Below, piece after piece: positions 13,087 through 24,261 of a stretch of DNA of 64,000 bases (position 1 is its first letter; each line of letters opens with the position of its first letter). The stretch is from the NCBI GenBank assembly GCA_028583685.1, contig JAMXIF010001253.1, forward strand, positions 87,288,756 through 87,352,755, written 5' to 3'. This DNA comes from Petaurus breviceps papuanus (taxonomy: Eukaryota > Chordata > Mammalia > Diprotodontia > Petauridae). The position numbers were made by a program, and so were the translations under genes. The notes beneath the pieces were generated by a model. It ran no database searches, was not told the DNA's origin, and was given only the letters and a program-made list of their open reading frames with translations.

Positions 13087-13241
13087 TGGGGTGGCCAGGT
13101 GGCTCAGCGAGTAAGAGCATCAGCCCCAGTGTCGGGATGACCTGGGGATAGAATCCGGGCTCAGATACTTAGCACCACACCCAGAAATAACTGGCCGTGT
13201 AACCTTGAGCAAGTTACTTAACCCCAATTGCTTAAAAAAAA
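13087..13241 (+). mobile_element. tRNA-derived SINE, second subfamily
   Basis: 'ggccaggtggctcagcgagt', 'aaataactggccgtgtaacc' and 'cttgagcaagttacttaacc' followed by 'ccaattgcttaaaaaa' match the SINEs at 5,020 and, in antisense, 57,688. This subfamily differs from the commoner one in its middle and tail. Confidence 0.9.
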
Positions 13242-13371
13242 AAATGGTACAATATGACAAAGTGAGTGGGTATTCAGTGTATTCACTGGTTCTGCATCAG
13301 TAGGAGGTCCGAGGGTATTGCAACAACAATTACATGAAGAAGGATTTGCTCTGGCTATAGAGATTTTGCTA

Positions 13372-13772
13372 CTGTGTTTCCCCGATAATAAGACACTGTC
13401 TTATTAATTTTTTTGGAAAGAAAAACACCAGAGGGCTTATTTTCAGGGGAGGGCTTATGTTGTCCTGCCTCAGCTCTCCTCCGCGGCACTGCTCTCAATG
13501 GCGCCAGCAAGCAAATCACTGGGGAAGAACAGGATGACGCGCTCACTGCTGCAGCTCTGATTGGATGCAGCTCGGAGCGCGGCGTGCGTTTCACCCGGGG
13601 GACGGTGCATACAGAGGGTACCGTAATGTAGCGTGTAGCGCAGGGGATCACCTTCACTACAGTAGCAATCTCAATAGGGCTTATTTTCGGGGGAGGGCTT
13701 ATTTTAGAGGAATCTTACACAGTAAGGGGAGGGCTTATTTTCGGGATAGGTCTTATTATAGGGGAAACACGG
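13372..13772 (+). mobile_element. Tc1/mariner-type MITE, copy 1
   Basis: The 401-bp element has inverted ends (ctgtgtttccccgataataa and, reversed, ccgtgtttcccctataataa) and sits between TA dinucleotides at 13,370-13,371 and 13,773-13,774, the TA duplication typical of Tc1/mariner. It encodes no transposase. Inside, short units of the form agggcttattttcgggg recur. The GC-rich centre shares 'gctctgattggatgcagc' onward with copy 2 at 47,702, but the preceding segment differs, so the two are different internal deletion derivatives of a longer parent. Confidence 0.88.
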
Positions 13773-14006
13773 TATGAAAGGAAGAAACAGGTTGGGATCA
13801 CAATAGCAGACTCCAGGCCAAAGCCTAAGGGCACAGAATGACTAAAGCATCACTAGTTCCAATTGGTTTCAAGTGAGAATAGCATAAGCAGCTAAAGTAT
13901 ATGACCGGATATCACAACCAGGCTCAGAATTAACCAGTTGGAAAAATTTCTTACATGGGAATCTGAGTCGAGAGAGTTCTACCTTAGCCTTCCCAAGGTA
14001 GCCCTC

Positions 14007-14544
14007 TGTAGCAGCAAGCACCCCAAGCATCCTCAGGGTTTGCTGCCAATACAGATTCTTAGATCTGCTTTGTTAAAGGAAAGCAACTCAAAATGGGTTA
14101 ACAAGCTTACTTTAATCAGTCAGACATGTATCGTTTACCTTGTTCAGGGGAAAAGGTCAGCACCCCGAACTTCAAAGTACACAGACAGAATTATCAAGAC
14201 AGAAACAGATCTAGTAGACAGATTTCAAACTGTCCAACCATTACATCCATACCCAATCAACATCTGGGTTTCAACATCTGGGTTTTTTCAAAGCCAGGGG
14301 GGCTCTGGACAACGGCTTCCCAGAATCCACATCAAATCACAGAACACTTCTCAAAGTGAGCCCCAAAACAAAGCCTCAAATCAGGGTTTATATACCCTTC
14401 TCCTGGCTCAGAGAATGTAACAACCTTATTGACTCACTGGCCAATCAAGAAGTATCTACTGAAAAACAAGCCTCCCACCCCAGGCTTCAGGTGCACTTTA
14501 GCGTAGGGGCAAGGAAGATCTTCCAAATTTGCATTCCCATTACA
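14007..14544 (-). mobile_element. Solo LTR, family 1, copy A (ERV fossil)
   Basis: The 538-bp element reads TG...CA at its ends and is flanked by a perfect 5-bp duplication, ccctc (14,002-14,006 and 14,545-14,549). It is the reverse complement of copy B at 18,382. No internal retroviral region adjoins it, so it is a solo LTR left by recombination between the two LTRs of a provirus. The class is not assigned. Confidence 0.88.
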
Positions 14545-14549
14545 CCCTC

Positions 14550-15489
14550 CCAGCCATTTTCCCAGAGAAACTGAGCTAACATTTTTCTAAAGTGTGGAAC
14601 ATTGTCTCAAAGACACAATAAACCCAAAAATGAAGGTCCCCAAAGGTTTTATCTCAGGCAGAAAAGTCTCACTAATCACAGTGAGGTTGGATACAATTTC
14701 TATTAACACTGTCAAGCTGTTGCAATAAATTAGCTAGCAAATAAAAAGTCATCAGGTCTTCTAAAAATGATTTAAAAGATTTTTCATAACTTTCTTCTCT
14801 TCTAATATTCCCCTTTCTCAAATACAGATTAAAATATAAACTGATGTAGCCTGTTGGGGGCAGGGACATAACAGAGACTGCCAGCTCCTCTCATGTCTTC
14901 CCAGAATCTTTTTCTTCAGCAAGTGAAGAAGTGAGATTGGCTTCTTCCATTTTCCTTCTTGAAGTTGGAAGCCAAAGCTACCCAAAGCTTGAAGAGTCCT
15001 GAAAGACCTGAACTTTGAAGAGTCTCAAGAGGACTAAAAAAAGCTGGTGCTCTCTCAGTTTCTCCAACCCTGCCCTGCCCCTCACACACAAGGCATTCAT
15101 GTTCACAAATAAGGAGAAAGTCCCATATAACAATGGGTTTAGGGGCAGGTTATATAAGTCCTGAGCCTTTCATCTCCAACTAAGTACAGTATGTGCCTTG
15201 AGAGAAGGCTACAAGGGACTAACCCAGGCATCTTCCATCTGCCCCAAATCAACTAGTTCCATTTGTCTCAGTGTAAGGCATCTTCCACCTTCTGCTGCCA
15301 GCCCAATCTCCCAATTGGGATGTAGAGAACCTTCAATGCAAAGGTTTGCACCTCCCTTTAACTTCAGGTCTCCCCTCTCCTGCTGCATACATTTTTTTGA
15401 GGGTAGAGGAGTTTTGCCCTCTACTCACTGATGAACATTCTCCTATCTGGTCATACCTTTCACACCCCAGTGACATGGAACTCTTGTAG
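14550..15489. other. Unclassified, possibly ERV-related sequence
   Basis: Sequence between a solo LTR and an L2 LINE. The strings 'gcaataaattagctagc' and 'ttctaatattcccctttctc' hint at an antisense LTR or untranslated region, but I found no boundaries or second copy. Confidence 0.3.
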
Positions 15490-18285
15490 ATCATCATCCA
15501 AACCCCATCCTTCACCCCTTATCACCTGATTCCTCATTTCCATCCCCCAGACCCTCCCACCGCAAAGCTTCATCCCAACTCCACTCAGCCCTGCTACCAT
15601 GCCCTCTGGAATGCCTGTTCCATAGGCAGTAAACTTCCTTTCCCTTCATCTTGTATCTTTTTCTTTTCCATTCCTTCCATCTACTAGCTGTTATGTGGCT
15701 TATCTCTGATGACACAGCCTCCCTGCAGTACTGACTGCATCTTCCCTCATCCTTCTCAGCTTACTGGCAGAGATGGGGAAGCTGGAATACTCTGTTTCCC
15801 ATTGCCACATTCAAGTTCTCCCCTTCCTCCATCACTCAGTAACCTTCCTCCTTCGAGATGCATACAATCCATATCTATCAACCAATCAAAATTTCCTTCC
15901 TTCCTTAATGAGTTCTACCTGGCTTACAGTTTTTCTGTCTTCCCCAACTCCTGCTCTCACACTAGGGGACTTCAATATAAATATTGATTCTCTCTAAAAT
16001 ATCCTAAGTATTCTGTACTTCAACTTATTTAATTCCCATGAGCTATTCCCCATCCTACACACAAAGATAACTATACCCTTGATCTTGCCATTCCCCTGAA
16101 AGAATACCACCTCTATGTCCAAGAATCCTGAAATTTCCTTATAAAAACATAATCTATTGGCTTTTCACCATTCCCTCTGCCTTCTTTCAGGTAACCTTAT
16201 TGTTCATCTGCACCATGACATCTAATCCCTTGACCCCCCTCTCTCCCAAGTGTTACACTAGTTCCCAATCTTGACTCCATGGTGAACCAATTCAACTCTA
16301 CACTCTCCTCCTTAATTAAAACCTAGTCCCATTATCTCACTGATTATAGCCATCCAAGTCTCAGCCTTGGATCACTATCACCATATATTAACCTTCATTC
16401 CTACACTCACATGTTGTTGAGTGAAGGTGAAGTAAATCACATGGCTGTTCTGATTGGGTCCAATATAAATTTGTTATTTATGTTACAGAACTTCAACTAT
16501 ACCCTTTTTACTGCTAGGCAATCCTCCTGTACCTCTCTTATCAACTCACTATCCTACTCTCCACATTGGATTTTCCAAACTTTTTCATCCTTCCTCAAAC
16601 TTCCCATAGTTCACCTTTCCCTCACTCTCTTAGGTAAGAACCTCACTTTATATTTTATAGCAAAAGATTGAGGCCATATACTACAAACTCCTTCTTCTCC
16701 CTTCTTCCTCATCTCCTGTCACTCAGATGCCTTCTGCCATTCTCTCCTTTATTCCAATCTTATGTGATGAAGTTGCCTTATTCCTGATCAGGCTGACCCC
16801 TCTACTTGTTCAAGTGATCCCATTCCATCCTGTCTCTTCCAACAGACTGCCCTTTGTCATCCCTACTCTTGCATTTATTTTCAATCTTTCCTCTCTTTCC
16901 TATTGCTTATAAAAATGCTCGTTACTCTCCTATCCTGAAAAAAAACCCTCACCCGACTTTTCCATCCTTGTTCTCTATCATCTTATTTCTCTTCTGTCTC
17001 TGTAGCTAAATTCCTTGAAAGGATCTTATTCAATAGGTGGTTCCACTTTTTCTCCTTTCTCTTTTTAAGCCATAATAATCCAGCTTCCAAACTAACCATT
17101 CCACCAAAACTTCTCTCTCTAGTTGCTAATGATCTCTTAGTTGCTAAATCCAATGGTCTTTTCTCAGTCTTCTTCTCTTTGACTTCTCTGTAGTCTCTGA
17201 CTCTGTTGATCTCTCTCCTCCACACTCTGCTCTCTAGGTTTTGGGGACACTCTCCCAGTTCTCCTCCTACCTATCTGACTGCTCCTTCTTTTGTCCCCTT
17301 TGCTAGAGCTTCTTGCAGGTCCTGCCCTCTAACTGTATGTGTGCCTCAGTGTTCTGCCTGGGCCCTCTTCTCTTCTCTCTTTATACTACTTCACTTGGTG
17401 CTCTCATCAGCTCCCATGGATTTAGTTATCATCTCTATGCTAATGATTCTCAAATCTCCAACCGCCTTTCAGACATTTCAAACTAGATGTGTAGTAGACA
17501 TCTTAAATTCAACGTACAAAAAAAAATTAATGTACAAAATGGAATTCATTATCTTCCTCTTCAACTCTCCCCCTGCATGCTGCCCCATTCCTATAGAGAG
17601 CAACACCATCCTCCCAATCCCTCAGGCTCACAATCTAGGAGTCATCCTTTTCTTCTTTGACATTGCTACCACCCTGATGCAGGTCCTTTTCACATCACAC
17701 CTTGAGTAATAGCCTGTTGGTAGGCCTGCCTGCCTCAAGTCTCTCTCTACACTCTAATCCATCCTCCATACTGCCACTAAAGTGATTTTCCTAAAGGCCA
17801 AGTCTGATCATGTCACTCCCCTACTTAATGAACTCTAGTGGTTCCCTATTGCTTCCAGGAACAAATACAAAATGCTCCTTTTGGCATTCAACGTCCTTCA
17901 TGACCTAGATCCCTGCTACCTTTGCAGTCTTCTTTTACCTCACTACCCAACACACACTTTTCAATCCAGTGATCATGACATCTTTGCTCTTCTACCAACA
18001 AGGCACTTCACCTGTGCTCCAGACCTTCTTTGTGGCTATCCCCCATACATAGGATATTCTCCCTCCTTCCCTCCAACTACTCTCTTGCTTGGCTTCCTTT
18101 TAAGTCTCAATAAGACAGACTTTCTACCAGAAGCCATCTTAGTAGCAGCGTCCTTTATCTTGGACATAGTTTGCTTTGTATACATTTGTTTGCATGTTAT
18201 CTCCCTCCACCAAAGGAGGGAGAGCAGGAACAATCTTTTGCTTCTTCTTGTATCCCCAGCACTCAGCACATAGTAGGTGCTTAAT
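15490..18285 (+). mobile_element. L2 LINE, long copy
   Basis: About 2.8 kb runs from the endonuclease region, through reverse transcriptase, to the L2 3' end. The line 'tagctgttatgtggcttatc' onward corresponds to the L2 'LTETWLS' block. The 3' part includes 'tgatcatgtcactcccctac' and 'cccagcactcagcacatag', ending in 'taggtgcttaat'. All frames are broken. It is an ancient, inactive copy but unusually long for L2. Confidence 0.82.
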
Positions 18286-18381
18286 CGTATCAGCTGATAT
18301 GTGTGTGCTTTGCAATTTCCCAAAAGTAGTTCCTCCACTCCTTTTCAATTGTGAGGACAGGTCATCGTCCACCAGCAGTAT

Positions 18382-18943
18382 TGTAATGGAAATGTAAATT
18401 TTAAGATCTTCCCCGCCCCTAGGTTAAGTGCACTTGTGGTGGTCGGCTTGTTTTTCAGGAATGCCCACACCTTGGTGCTTTGTGATTGGGCAGTGGGTCA
18501 AGAGGGTTGTTACATTCTCTGAGCCAGGAGAAGGCTATATAAGTCCTGAAGGGAGGCTTTGCTTTGGGGCTCACTTTGAGAAGAGTTGTGTGATTTGACC
18601 AGATGAGACTCAGGGCAGCTGTTGAGAGCCACCCCCCCCCCCCCTGCTTTGAAAACCCAGATGTTGATGCTTCCCTCTCTGGTAACTGTGATTAGGTATG
18701 GATGTATGTAATGGTTGGACAGTTTGGAAGCTTGTCTGCTGAAATGTTCTTGTAACTTATGCTTGTAACCTTTGTATATTCTGAAGTTCGGGGTGCTGAC
18801 TTTCCCCTGAACAAGGTAAATGATATGTTTGATTGATTAAAGTAAGCTTGTTAACCCATTTTGAGTTGTTTTCCTTTAGCAAAGCAGATCTAAGAACCTG
18901 TGTTGGCAGCCACCCTGGAGACGCTGGGGTGCTTGCTTCTACA
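18382..18943 (+). mobile_element. Solo LTR, family 1, copy B (ERV fossil)
   Basis: The 562-bp element begins tgtaatgg and ends cttgcttctaca. The flanks agtat (18,377-18,381) and agtac (18,944-18,948) are a 5-bp duplication with one change. U3 carries a TATA box, 'ggctatataagtcctgaagg', and an attaaa polyadenylation-type signal lies near 18,834. This is the only family-1 copy in + orientation here. Confidence 0.88.
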
Positions 18944-18958
18944 AGTACTTATGGCAGG

Positions 18959-18970
18959 TGCGTGCGTGTG

Positions 18971-19002
<32 letters not shown>

Positions 19003-19006
19003 TGCG

Positions 19007-19038
<32 letters not shown>

Positions 19039-19063
19039 TGTGTGTGTGTGTGTGTGTGTGTGT
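18959..19063. repeat. (GT)n/(GCGT)n microsatellite
   Basis: Alternating purine-pyrimidine repeat with interspersed CG steps, about 105 bp long, just downstream of LTR copy B. Such tracts can form left-handed Z-DNA. The Cys/Val-rich frames across it are artefacts of the repeat. Confidence 0.97.
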
Positions 19064-19199
19064 AAGCTATGGACAAGCTCTATGGAGCCCATTTAAGAGG
19101 CTCTGCATTGTTTTGGGGCTTTATGCAATTAGCATGACATCACCCACAAACAGAAATATCTGGAGAAAATTGTATCTATATGTGTCTCCATCCTGATAA

Positions 19200-19310
19200 A
19201 ATGTAAGCTCCCTGAGAGTAGAGATTATTATATTCTCTGTATGTGTATCCCTAACTTAGCCCAGGGATGTTAAGTAAGAGCTTAATAAATGTTTTTTGAT
19301 TAGCATATTG
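19200..19310 (+). mobile_element. L2 LINE 3' end
   Basis: 'tgtaagctccctgagagtag' and 'gagcttaataaatg' are the standard L2 3' terminus in sense orientation. Confidence 0.75.
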
Positions 19311-19679
19311 ATCTAAAGGGAAGTTCTCTTCAACTTGGACTCATGGTCTTCTTCATGACAGTGATGAACACCTTTGGGAAGCAAGCATGTATCTATTAAT
19401 AATCAGAAAGTCTTCAAACAAAATGAGTCCTGTTGTTATATTTTCCAGAGATTTTGTATAATGTCGACATATTCACAGTAGACATCTTGCTGGAAGAAAT
19501 CCTTTAAGGTATTATGCCTTGTTCTAACAACTCAAATCTCTTTTATAGTTAACAAAAGTTAAGTACAATGGGATCATGAATTCTCTCTTTCTATTAATTT
19601 TATTTTTATAAAGGTGTGATTTGCTATGGAATATCACTTGTGAAAGCATGTCTACTCCTGTCTAATGCCTCATAAAAGT

Positions 19680-19795
19680 CAATCGACAAGCATTTATTTA
19701 TTTCAACTATATACCAGCATTGTGCTCTGTAGTAGGGATACAAACACAAAAATGAATACAGTTTCTGTATTCAAGGAGATTATATCCTAATGAGG
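19680..19795 (-). mobile_element. L2 LINE 3' fragment, antisense
   Basis: 'aagcatttatttatttcaac', 'gcattgtgctctgtagtagg' and 'tcaaggagattatatcctaa' follow the reverse complement of the L2 3' region. Confidence 0.7.
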
Positions 19796-19889
19796 AAGAC
19801 AATATGTACATATATGTGTATATGTAATATAAATGTATTATAATTTGTACATCTATGTATATAGACTCTGCCCCCCACAACACATATAT

Positions 19890-21010
19890 GTGTATAGGGG
19901 TGTATGGTATTCAGGGAGGACTAGCACCTCTGGTGTGAGGGCTTGCTGAGTCCTTTAGAGGGATACTCATCCACCTTCACCTAACTCACCTGTAACTCCA
20001 AAAATCTTTTGCATGCCAAGTGGACACACCCTGGTCAACCATCTTGGCAGATGGGCAAACCAGGTTGGTAACTGATGGGCCACAAATCTATCCATGAATT
20101 AGGGGAATGTCTACCCAAAGCATGTGAAGACTTCCCTGGTGGAATAGGCAGATGCAAACAATTTGTTCCAATACCCATAAAGGCAGTAGAAGCAGGTGCT
20201 ATGGGGTGTTGTAGCAGCAAGCACCCTAGCATACCCAAGGTGGCTGCTAGCATAGGTTCTTAGATGTGTTTTTTTTTTTAAAGGAAAGTAACTCAAAATG
20301 GGTTAACAATCTTACTTTAATCAAACATATACAAACAGAAGTTACTAGCAGACAGAGAAACAGATCAGCAGACAGGGCTTCCCACTGTCTGACCATTACA
20401 TCTATACCTAGTCAGTTGCCAGAAAGGAAAGCACCAACATCTGAGTTTTCAAAGGCCGGGGTGGGGGGAGGTGGCAGGGGGGCACCTCAATGGCTGCCCA
20501 GAGTCTCATCTGGCCACATCACACAACTCTTCCCAAAGTGAGCCCCAGAACAAAACCTCACATCAGGGTATATACTGCCTTCTCCAATCCTCATGACCCA
20601 CTTCCCAATCACAAAGTAACAAGGTATGGGTGTTCCTGAAGAACAAGCCTCCCACTGCAGGCTCCAGGTGACCACATTCAGCCCATTAGGGGGGCAGAGC
20701 ATATTCTCAAATCAGGGAAGGTTCTCAGAGTCACCTAAGCCTATCAAAAGGCCTAGGGGCAGGGAAGATCTTCAGATTTCCATAACAGGTGCTTAGAGCT
20801 GGATCATATATAAAACATGCCAACATTATCCACTGCATCCTGACAGTCATCCTGACTTTTGTCTTGCCACTGGACTTCAAATGGCCCTGGAAGGGAGAAT
20901 GAAGCTGATGATTTTATGCAACAATGTCTCACTTAAACCCAATTGATTCAGGAGTCAAGATACCACTCTGTGATGTTATTGATCCTCTTCAAAAATTAAG
21001 GGCAAACAAC
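19890..21010 (+). repeat. Unclassified dispersed repeat (family A), split by LTR copy C
   Basis: The left part (19,890-20,209) and right part (20,788-21,010) read as one repeat once the LTR is disregarded. The right part, 'cttgccactggacttc' to 'gggcaaacaac', is the reverse complement of the repeat at 285-830. Confidence 0.6.
20210..20787 (-). mobile_element. Solo LTR, family 1, copy C (ERV fossil)
   Basis: The 578-bp element runs from tgtagcagcaagcacc to agatttccataaca and aligns throughout with copies A and B. The 5-bp flanks are ggtgt (20,205-20,209) and ggtgc (20,788-20,792), one mismatch. It lies inside repeat family A and has no adjoining internal region. Confidence 0.87.
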
Positions 21011-21039
21011 TCTGTGTGTGTGGGCATGTGTTCGAGCAT

Positions 21040-21360
21040 GTGTAAAAGGAGAACATTGACTGCTAGGGATGAATAAGAAAGACTTCATATAGAAGGTGGC
21101 TTTCTTGAAGAAACCTAGAGCCAAAGGTGAGGAGGGAGTCCAATCCAGGCATGACAAATAGCTAACGTAAAGGCAATGAACAAGTGCAGAATGGGTGTAT
21201 TACAGAGTAACAGAGGGGAACAATGTGTAAGAAGAGTGAAACGGCAAGAAGGGGCCAAATTGTCGAGATTTAAATGCCAGAAGAGTTTATATTTGATCCT
21301 AAAAGTATTAAGGAGACACTAGCATTTTGGGTCAAAAGAAGGTGACATGCTAAGCCCCAA
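21040..21360 (-). mobile_element. L2 LINE fragment, antisense
   Basis: 'gaagggg', 'cgagatttaaatgccag' and 'tatatttgatcctaaaagta' follow the reverse complement of the L2 reverse transcriptase C-terminal and 3' region, as in the copies near 28 and 33 kb. Confidence 0.65.
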
Positions 21361-21800
21361 GATTTAAGAAAATTACTTTTATAGCTTTGTGAAATCATGG
21401 AATGGGATAGAGAGACTTGACATTAAACAAACACAGACAGAACAGAAAAACAGACTGCCAGGATACCACAAGTTTTCTCCTTCTCAACTCTGCCACCACA
21501 AGTGTTCTCTTCTAGCTTGGGCTTCTTCTTATATATGGTCATTAGCTTCTCCCCTTCCTGTTGCATCAGCAACAGGGGTTCACAAGTTCTGGGGTTCACA
21601 AGTTGTGGAGTTCACAAGTTCTGTTTCTTAACAAAGACTTGATATAATCATAGGCAAGGCTTAAAAGAAATTTGAACTGAAACAAGGTGCTAAATAATTA
21701 AAAAGCTGAAACTAGGCATTAAGTACTTCTTTGCTTACCATTACAACATACACCCAAATAACTAATACTGTATGCATTTCATAACTAATGAAAAAGATGT
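21361..21800. other. Unclassified, possibly LTR-like
   Basis: A 15-bp unit, gttcacaagttctgg and variants, repeats three times near 21,578-21,622. A TATA-like 'ttcttatatatggtcatt' lies nearby. The segment could be an antisense LTR, but no ends or duplications are visible. Confidence 0.25.
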
Positions 21801-21805
21801 TATAG

Positions 21806-21945
21806 AACAGAGATTCTTAACCAAAGGTCTGTGAATTTAAAAAAAAATTATAAAATTCTTTTGATACATTGTATTTCAATATGATTGATTTCCTTTGTAA
21901 TCTTATGCATTTTATTTTATGCATTTGAAACATTATTCTTAGTGC
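21806..21945 (-). mobile_element. hAT-type MITE fragment
   Basis: 'gattcttaaccaaaggtctg' then 'atttcaatatgattgatttc' and 'tttgtaatcttatgcatttt' is the reverse complement of the family also present at 35.5, 45.4 and 47.4 kb, whose ends are the inverted repeats gttcttaacc and ggttaagaac. Confidence 0.7.
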
Positions 21946-22014
21946 CCTCTCTCTAAAATCATCTCCAATTTAGCCTGTATTTCTTTTTTTGTTTGGATGC
22001 CATCTCCATATGCA

Positions 22015-22215
22015 CTTGGTGGCTCAGTAGGCAGAGGGCTGGACCTGGAGTTCACTGCTGGCTCAACAGCTCGCTAGCTGTGTAACCCTGAGCAAGTCCT
22101 TTAACCTTTGTCCTAGTTTCCTCATCTGTAAAATAGGGTGTAATAGTACCTATCTCATAAAATAGTTTTGCAAATCTTAAAGTAACATATAATTGCTAGC
22201 TACTTATCATCATTA
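22015..22215 (+). mobile_element. CORE-SINE
   Basis: 'gtggctcagtaggcagaggg', 'ctagctgtgtaaccctgagc', 'tcctcatctgtaaaataggg' and 'tttgcaaatcttaaagtaac' run in the order of a marsupial CORE-SINE. It is followed directly by an L2 3' end (22,225-22,320). Confidence 0.8.
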
Positions 22216-22320
22216 TTATTAATCTTCCCCATTAGAATGTTAACTTTTTAAAAGCAGGGATTGTTTTTTGCTTTTCTTTGAATACCTAGAATTTATTACA
22301 GTGTCTGGTACATGGTAGGG

Positions 22321-23286
22321 TGATGAGGAATGGCTCCCAATAGGTTCACCAGGAACTCTGATCTTATCTAAGACCAGAACCTTCCATTCAGTCTGGAAAG
22401 AATTCAGCTCAGGCTTACTTGGAGTCAGAGTTGAAAAAGTTTATTATATGCCTTACATCAGGCAAGGATCCTTAGGGGACCTGAAACCTTAAAGGGGTAG
22501 AATTAAGGTTTATATAGAATCATCCATAGTAGAACCCATGCCAATTATGCTAACTAGGTGATTAAAGGTGGGATTAGGGAGGATTTAAGGTGGGGACAGT
22601 GTATATTGTAAGTGTAAGTGTATATTGCCCATGATTCACTGGGAAAAAGACCAAGGGGGGGGGGGCTACCTAGAGGCGTGGTTTTAGGCTTGAAAATGGC
22701 ACTAAGTCAGTGAGCAGTCAAGGGCTGATGGAGAAGTGCCCAGTCTGCCACCCATCAGTGTCACGTTTGACAAGATTAATCTTGTCTGGGAGCCAAGGCT
22801 AACTAGAGACTCAGTGGATAATAGGCTAAGGAGTTAACCCAGAGATAGGGTCCTGAAGGATTCATTGAGGCAGCCAAGGAGTCAACCTAGAGATAGGGTA
22901 CCAAAGAATTCATGGGGGCATCGGGCCACTATACAAGGGGGAGATAATAGTTGCCTAAGCTGGAATGTTTATAGATACTTTAGGGAAGGATTCTTAGGGA
23001 TACTTTGTTATTGTTCCAAGCTGAGATAATTGTCGCTGGTCAGAATTATTGCTCTGAAGCTGGGGGGGGGGGGGTGGGGGGGGTGGAAGGGGCAGAGTTA
23101 ATTATGTGAGATTGGGGAGGGGGGGAGGGATGGAGTATGATTTTACAAATTGATGTTACAAAGTTTTACAGACTGATGTTACAAATATAGAGCCCAAGCA
23201 CCCCATCATTACTGATGTTACAAATTGGTATTACAAGTTGAGTTTACAAATTGGTTTTACAAAGGTAGATCCCAAGCACCCCATCA
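22321..23286 (-). mobile_element. Solo LTR, family 2 (ERV fossil)
   Basis: A 966-bp block starts tgatgaggaatggc and ends gcaccccatca, that is TG...CA. The antisense polyadenylation-type context 'gttgaaaaagtttattatat' fits an LTR read from the minus strand. It lies within an L2 3' end: 'ctggtacatggtagg' lies to its left and 'gcacttgttgacttg' to its right. The last 150 bp consist of two related units, each ending cccaagcaccccatca. No clean target duplication is seen. Confidence 0.7.
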
Positions 23287-23319
23287 AGAGCACTTGTTGA
23301 CTTGGCATAACTTGCCTTA

Positions 23320-23395
23320 TTCTGATAAGGGATCCAAAGGCTCACCAGACTGCCAAAGGAGGAGGCCATGACACCAAAAAAGTTGAGTTCCCCCC
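23320..23395 (-). mobile_element. hAT-type MITE fragment
   Basis: 'aaggctcaccagactgccaa' and 'ccatgacaccaaaaaagttg' match, in reverse complement, the family whose sense strand reads 'tcatggacccctttggcagt' at 45.4 kb. Confidence 0.7.
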
Positions 23396-23464
23396 CCCCT
23401 CCACCAAGTAGGTGAATTCTAAACCTGTCCATAGACTATAAGGAAACATTAAACAAACAAAAAG

Positions 23465-23600
23465 GTGGCTTAAAAACTGGTCTTGTAAGTCGGAAGGCTA
23501 AAGACCTTGTCACTTACTAGCTTTATGATGTTAATCCAGTCACTTCTCCTGGGCCTCATCTGTAAAACAAGGGGTGCTGGACTAGAAGATTTCTAAAAAT
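23465..23600 (+). mobile_element. MIR-type SINE fragment
   Basis: 'cacttctcctgggcctcatc' followed by 'tgtaaaac' and 'ggtgctggactagaagattt' is the MIR core and downstream part in sense orientation. Confidence 0.65.
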
Positions 23601-23859
23601 CTAAAAACCACTGAGTACAAACAAGCTTTGAATAAACTATTGGGAAGTGCTGCAAAGTTTAGGTGAAGATGCATCTACAAAAAAGAAAAAGAAAGTGGCA
23701 ATATAGACTTTTCTTGGGCCACTTTTCTTTCTTTTTCAGGTGGGATGGGGAGAACTAATGTTCAGGTCCCAGCCACTTGGGGTGACTAACCCAAATATGT
23801 GGCACAGAGACCCGGGATAGAGACGGTTTAGAAACCCCGCTACTTTCTTTCTTAGAATT

Positions 23860-24110
23860 CCCTCCTAGCCTGTGAGATACCAGCAAAGAGACCCAGAGCC
23901 GGGGATCCGGCAGCGCTCTGGCTCCGAGGTTCTGGGGAGGAAGCCAAACAAGTAGCGCAGCTTCCGCCCCTCTGCTCAGCCAGGCAAGTTCCCGTTCTGT
24001 TTATTCCTTCCCGAGAGGTGGTAGCCTCGCATCCACAGCCACTTCCCATTGGCTGTTGACGGAACGGAAGCCGAAGAGGATGAGGGTGAACCCGGAAGTG
24101 CTTCGCGGGC
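23860..24110 (+). promoter_or_regulatory. PSMD14: PSMD14 CpG-island promoter
   Basis: GC- and CpG-rich DNA, exceptional in this AT-rich window, begins near 23,860 and runs into exon 1 to about 24,440. Visible elements are an inverted CCAAT box (attgg, 24,048-24,052), an ETS-like aacggaag (24,063-24,070) and a canonical ETS/GABPA-type ccggaagtg (24,092-24,100). No TATA box is seen, as usual for housekeeping genes. The spacing (CCAAT, then ETS within about 50 bp) suggests start sites shortly after 24,100. The factor assignments are inferred from motifs alone. Confidence 0.8.
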
Positions 24111-24261
24111 AAGGCCTGGGCGACTCTTTTGAATGGAATCCGGCTGATTCATCGTGCGCTCGCCTAGCCGGGGCTGGGGGGCTTGTCGGAGTCATTGTAG
24201 CTGCTGCCACTTTCACTTCAGCATCCACGCTTGGAAAAGTCGCTTGGTTACCCACCTTCAG
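24110..24261 (+). other. PSMD14: PSMD14 exon 1 (non-coding 5' UTR)
   Basis: The GC-rich segment ends at a strong splice donor, cacctttcag-type: cccaccttcag followed by gtaagg at 24,262. The start is approximate because transcription probably begins at several sites. An ATG near 24,133 (atggaatccggctga) would give only a four-codon upstream frame if included. Its place as exon 1 rests on the CpG island, the donor and the coding exon 15 kb downstream; no transcript was available to me. Confidence 0.65.

Noticed and set aside
13355-13777. Overlapping open frames at 13.4-13.8 kb, similar to ones at 47.8-48.1 kb
   Set aside because: They lie entirely inside the two mariner MITE copies. The similarity between them is DNA-level, with no transposase motif.
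17206-18397. Long open frames (up to 167 codons) at 17.2-18.4 kb
   Set aside because: They are fragments of L2 read in various frames, partly on the wrong strand, and not a host gene.
18833-19196. Open frames rich in Cys/Val across 18.9-19.1 kb
   Set aside because: They are translations of the GT/GCGT microsatellite.
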